From: Paraburkholderia unamae
Lineage (GTDB): Bacteria > Pseudomonadota > Gammaproteobacteria > Burkholderiales > Burkholderiaceae
Direction: 5' to 3'
NCBI RefSeq assembly: GCF_003268775.1
Contig: NZ_QLSU01000006.1
Span: 1 to 64,000, forward strand
Length of the DNA stretch: 64,000 nt
The notes under the pieces are model-generated. The model was not told where the DNA came from. It searched no databases and saw nothing but the letters and a program-made list of their open reading frames with translations. Shown in pieces: positions 62,731 to 64,000 of this stretch; positions within the stretch are counted from its first letter, which is position 1, and each line of letters starts with the position of its first letter. Both the position numbers and the translations under genes were made by a program.

Positions 62731-64000
62731 ATGGACTGGAGTCGCTGGTACAGCTTGAAAAGCTACGTGCGGTCCTCGCTGTGGACCGTGCCGCTCATTG
62801 CAGTCGCGATCTATGCCGTGGTGAAGCCGCTGACCGAAATGCTCGGAAGGTGGATGATCCGGCAAGGGATCCTCGATCCGAAAACGGGCTTTTTCGGGCT
62901 GTCCATGACCGGCGCCCGGTCGTTGCTCGCGGACATCGTATCCGCGGACCTGGCGTTTCTGGTCTTCACGTTCGGTTCACTGCTCGTCGCCATCCAGGTG
63001 GCCGGCGGCCAATACACGCCGCGCATCATCGCGACGACGCTGTTGCGCGACAACATCATCCGTGGCATTTCGGGGTTGTTCGTTTTCGCTTTGCTGTTCG
63101 CTAACAGAACGGCGGGCTGGATGGGCGAGGCTGAGGTCCACCAGCTTCAGGTTTTCATAGCGGCGCTGCTCGGCTTCGCTTCCGTCGTCGCGTTTCTTTT
63201 CCTGATCGACTACGCCGCGAAATTTCTGCGGCCGGTTAGTCTCGTGGCTCGCGTTGGGGAGCGCGGGCTCGCCGTGATCGACAGCGTCTATCCCGCGCCA
63301 TCCAGCGGTGTCGCGACCGCGCCGGAGCGTGACAAGGAGCGCGGCACGCCCGATCGCGTTGTTCGCCTGGCAGGCAGCTCCGGCATCGTGCTGGCCGTGA
63401 ACATGAAGATGCTCGTGGCCGAAGCGCGGCGCGCCAATATGATCATCGAGTTCGCACCGCAAGTCGGCGATTTCGTTGCCGTGGATGAACCGCTGTTCTA
63501 TCTGTACGGCAACACGGGTGCCATCAATGAAACGCGGTTGCGCACGCTTGTTGCCTTTGGAACGGAACGCACGATGGAGCAGGACCCCATGTTCGCGTTT
63601 CGCATCCTGGTCGATATTGCGCTGAAGGCGCTGTCGGCGGCGATCAACGATCCGACCACGGCCGTCCTTGCCATCGACCAGTTGCACCGGCTCTTGCGGA
63701 TGGTGGGAAAGCGCTCGCTGCGCATCGAAGAAATTGCGGACAAGTCCGGGCAGGTGCGCATGATCCTGCGAACACCCAACTGGGAAGATTTCGTGCATAT
63801 CAGTTTTCGCGAGATACGACAGTGCGGAGCCGGCAGCATCCAGATTGCACGGCGTCTGCGCGCGGCGATCGAGAACCTCATCCAGAGCCTGCCGGAGCAT
63901 CGTCATGATGCGTTGTACATCGAGTTGAGCCTGCTCGATCGCGCGATTGCTTCGAAGCTGGAGTTTGCCGAAGACGTTGCGTTGGCGCGCATTCCCGACT
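62731..64000 (+). CDS. DUF2254 membrane protein, partial
   Basis: The gene starts at ATG 62731 (GGGGAG upstream) and is still open at the window end; 423 codons are visible. It is a DUF2254 protein with four hydrophobic segments in the first 170 residues (RSSLWTVPLIAVAIYAVVKP, SADLAFLVFTFGSLLVAIQV, GISGLFVFALLFANR, FIAALLGFASVVAFLFLIDY). A cytoplasmic domain follows, including AFRILVDIALKALSAAINDP and TTAVLAIDQLHRLL. Function unknown; weak resemblance to channel-like proteins has been noted for the family. It is separate from the Tad locus. Confidence 0.85.
   Translation, partial: MDWSRWYSLKSYVRSSLWTVPLIAVAIYAVVKPLTEMLGRWMIRQGILDPKTGFFGLSMTGARSLLADIVSADLAFLVFTFGSLLVAIQVAGGQYTPRIIATTLLRDNIIRGISGLFVFALLFANRTAGWMGEAEVHQLQVFIAALLGFASVVAFLFLIDYAAKFLRPVSLVARVGERGLAVIDSVYPAPSSGVATAPERDKERGTPDRVVRLAGSSGIVLAVNMKMLVAEARRANMIIEFAPQVGDFVAVDEPLFYLYGNTGAINETRLRTLVAFGTERTMEQDPMFAFRILVDIALKALSAAINDPTTAVLAIDQLHRLLRMVGKRSLRIEEIADKSGQVRMILRTPNWEDFVHISFREIRQCGAGSIQIARRLRAAIENLIQSLPEHRHDALYIELSLLDRAIASKLEFAEDVALARIPD

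Overview
The window reads as a chromosome or megaplasmid segment of a Burkholderiaceae bacterium, most like Paraburkholderia, Caballeronia or Cupriavidus. GC content is high, and DUF3331, DUF3579, OmpC-type porins and a Tad locus are present. The hydrogenase cluster has the gene order I know from the Cupriavidus necator (Ralstonia eutropha) membrane-bound hydrogenase regulon. I make no species call.

Layout. 1-2259 (mostly minus): the first codons of sdhC, a DUF3579 gene and mqo, which are TCA-cycle and respiratory functions. 2260-3930: a gene-poor stretch, a small secreted protein and a DUF3331 protein. 3950-7807: a LysR regulator divergent from a NodT/DUF1656/HlyD efflux operon whose FUSC inner-membrane pump appears deleted, leaving only a short coupled start. 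It closes with a strong terminator. 7843-10565 (minus): nickel permease hoxN and a NodU/TobZ-type carbamoyltransferase.

11030-29911 (plus) is the centrepiece, a nearly gapless array: hoxKGZ (O2-tolerant-type membrane-bound H2 uptake hydrogenase with cytochrome b), hoxMLOQRTV (maturation), hypABFCDE (Ni and Fe(CN)2CO insertion) and hoxABCJ (NtrC-type activator, H2-sensing regulatory hydrogenase and sensor kinase). A -24/-12 (sigma-54) promoter precedes hoxK and fits HoxA control. Oddities are an internal (His-Glu)13 hexanucleotide-repeat insertion in HypB, a HypF with only its Kae1-like half, no hypX between hypE and hoxA, a 15-bp hairpin between hoxG and hoxZ, and the stand-alone carbamoyltransferase beside hoxN. 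Together these suggest a rewired CN-ligand pathway in which the TobZ-like protein might supply the carbamoyl-adenylate module missing from HypF. This is the main hypothesis of the window.

29912-45944 is accessory and envelope material: an AT-rich leader with a terminator, pagL, two porins around a chemotaxis receptor, a large GGDEF-EAL protein, an AraC/MFS divergent pair, an SDR lacking the usual catalytic Tyr, a Tat-signal DJ-1/PfpI protein, an NTF2-like secreted protein, a GlxA-type regulator and GtrA. A 21-bp palindromic motif (TCTGGAR-N7-TTCCAGW) occurs three times, always between genes.

46124-50535 (minus) is a four-gene cell-envelope operon: two tandem DUF2029/GT87-like membrane proteins, a GtrB-like polyprenyl-phosphate glycosyltransferase and a methyltransferase. 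51290-62398 (plus) is a Tad/Flp pilus locus with tandem duplicated flp genes, each followed by a related hairpin, then tadV, rcpC, rcpA, a lipoprotein, tadZABC and TadE/TadG-like pseudopilins. No tadD is seen. The window ends inside a DUF2254 membrane protein.
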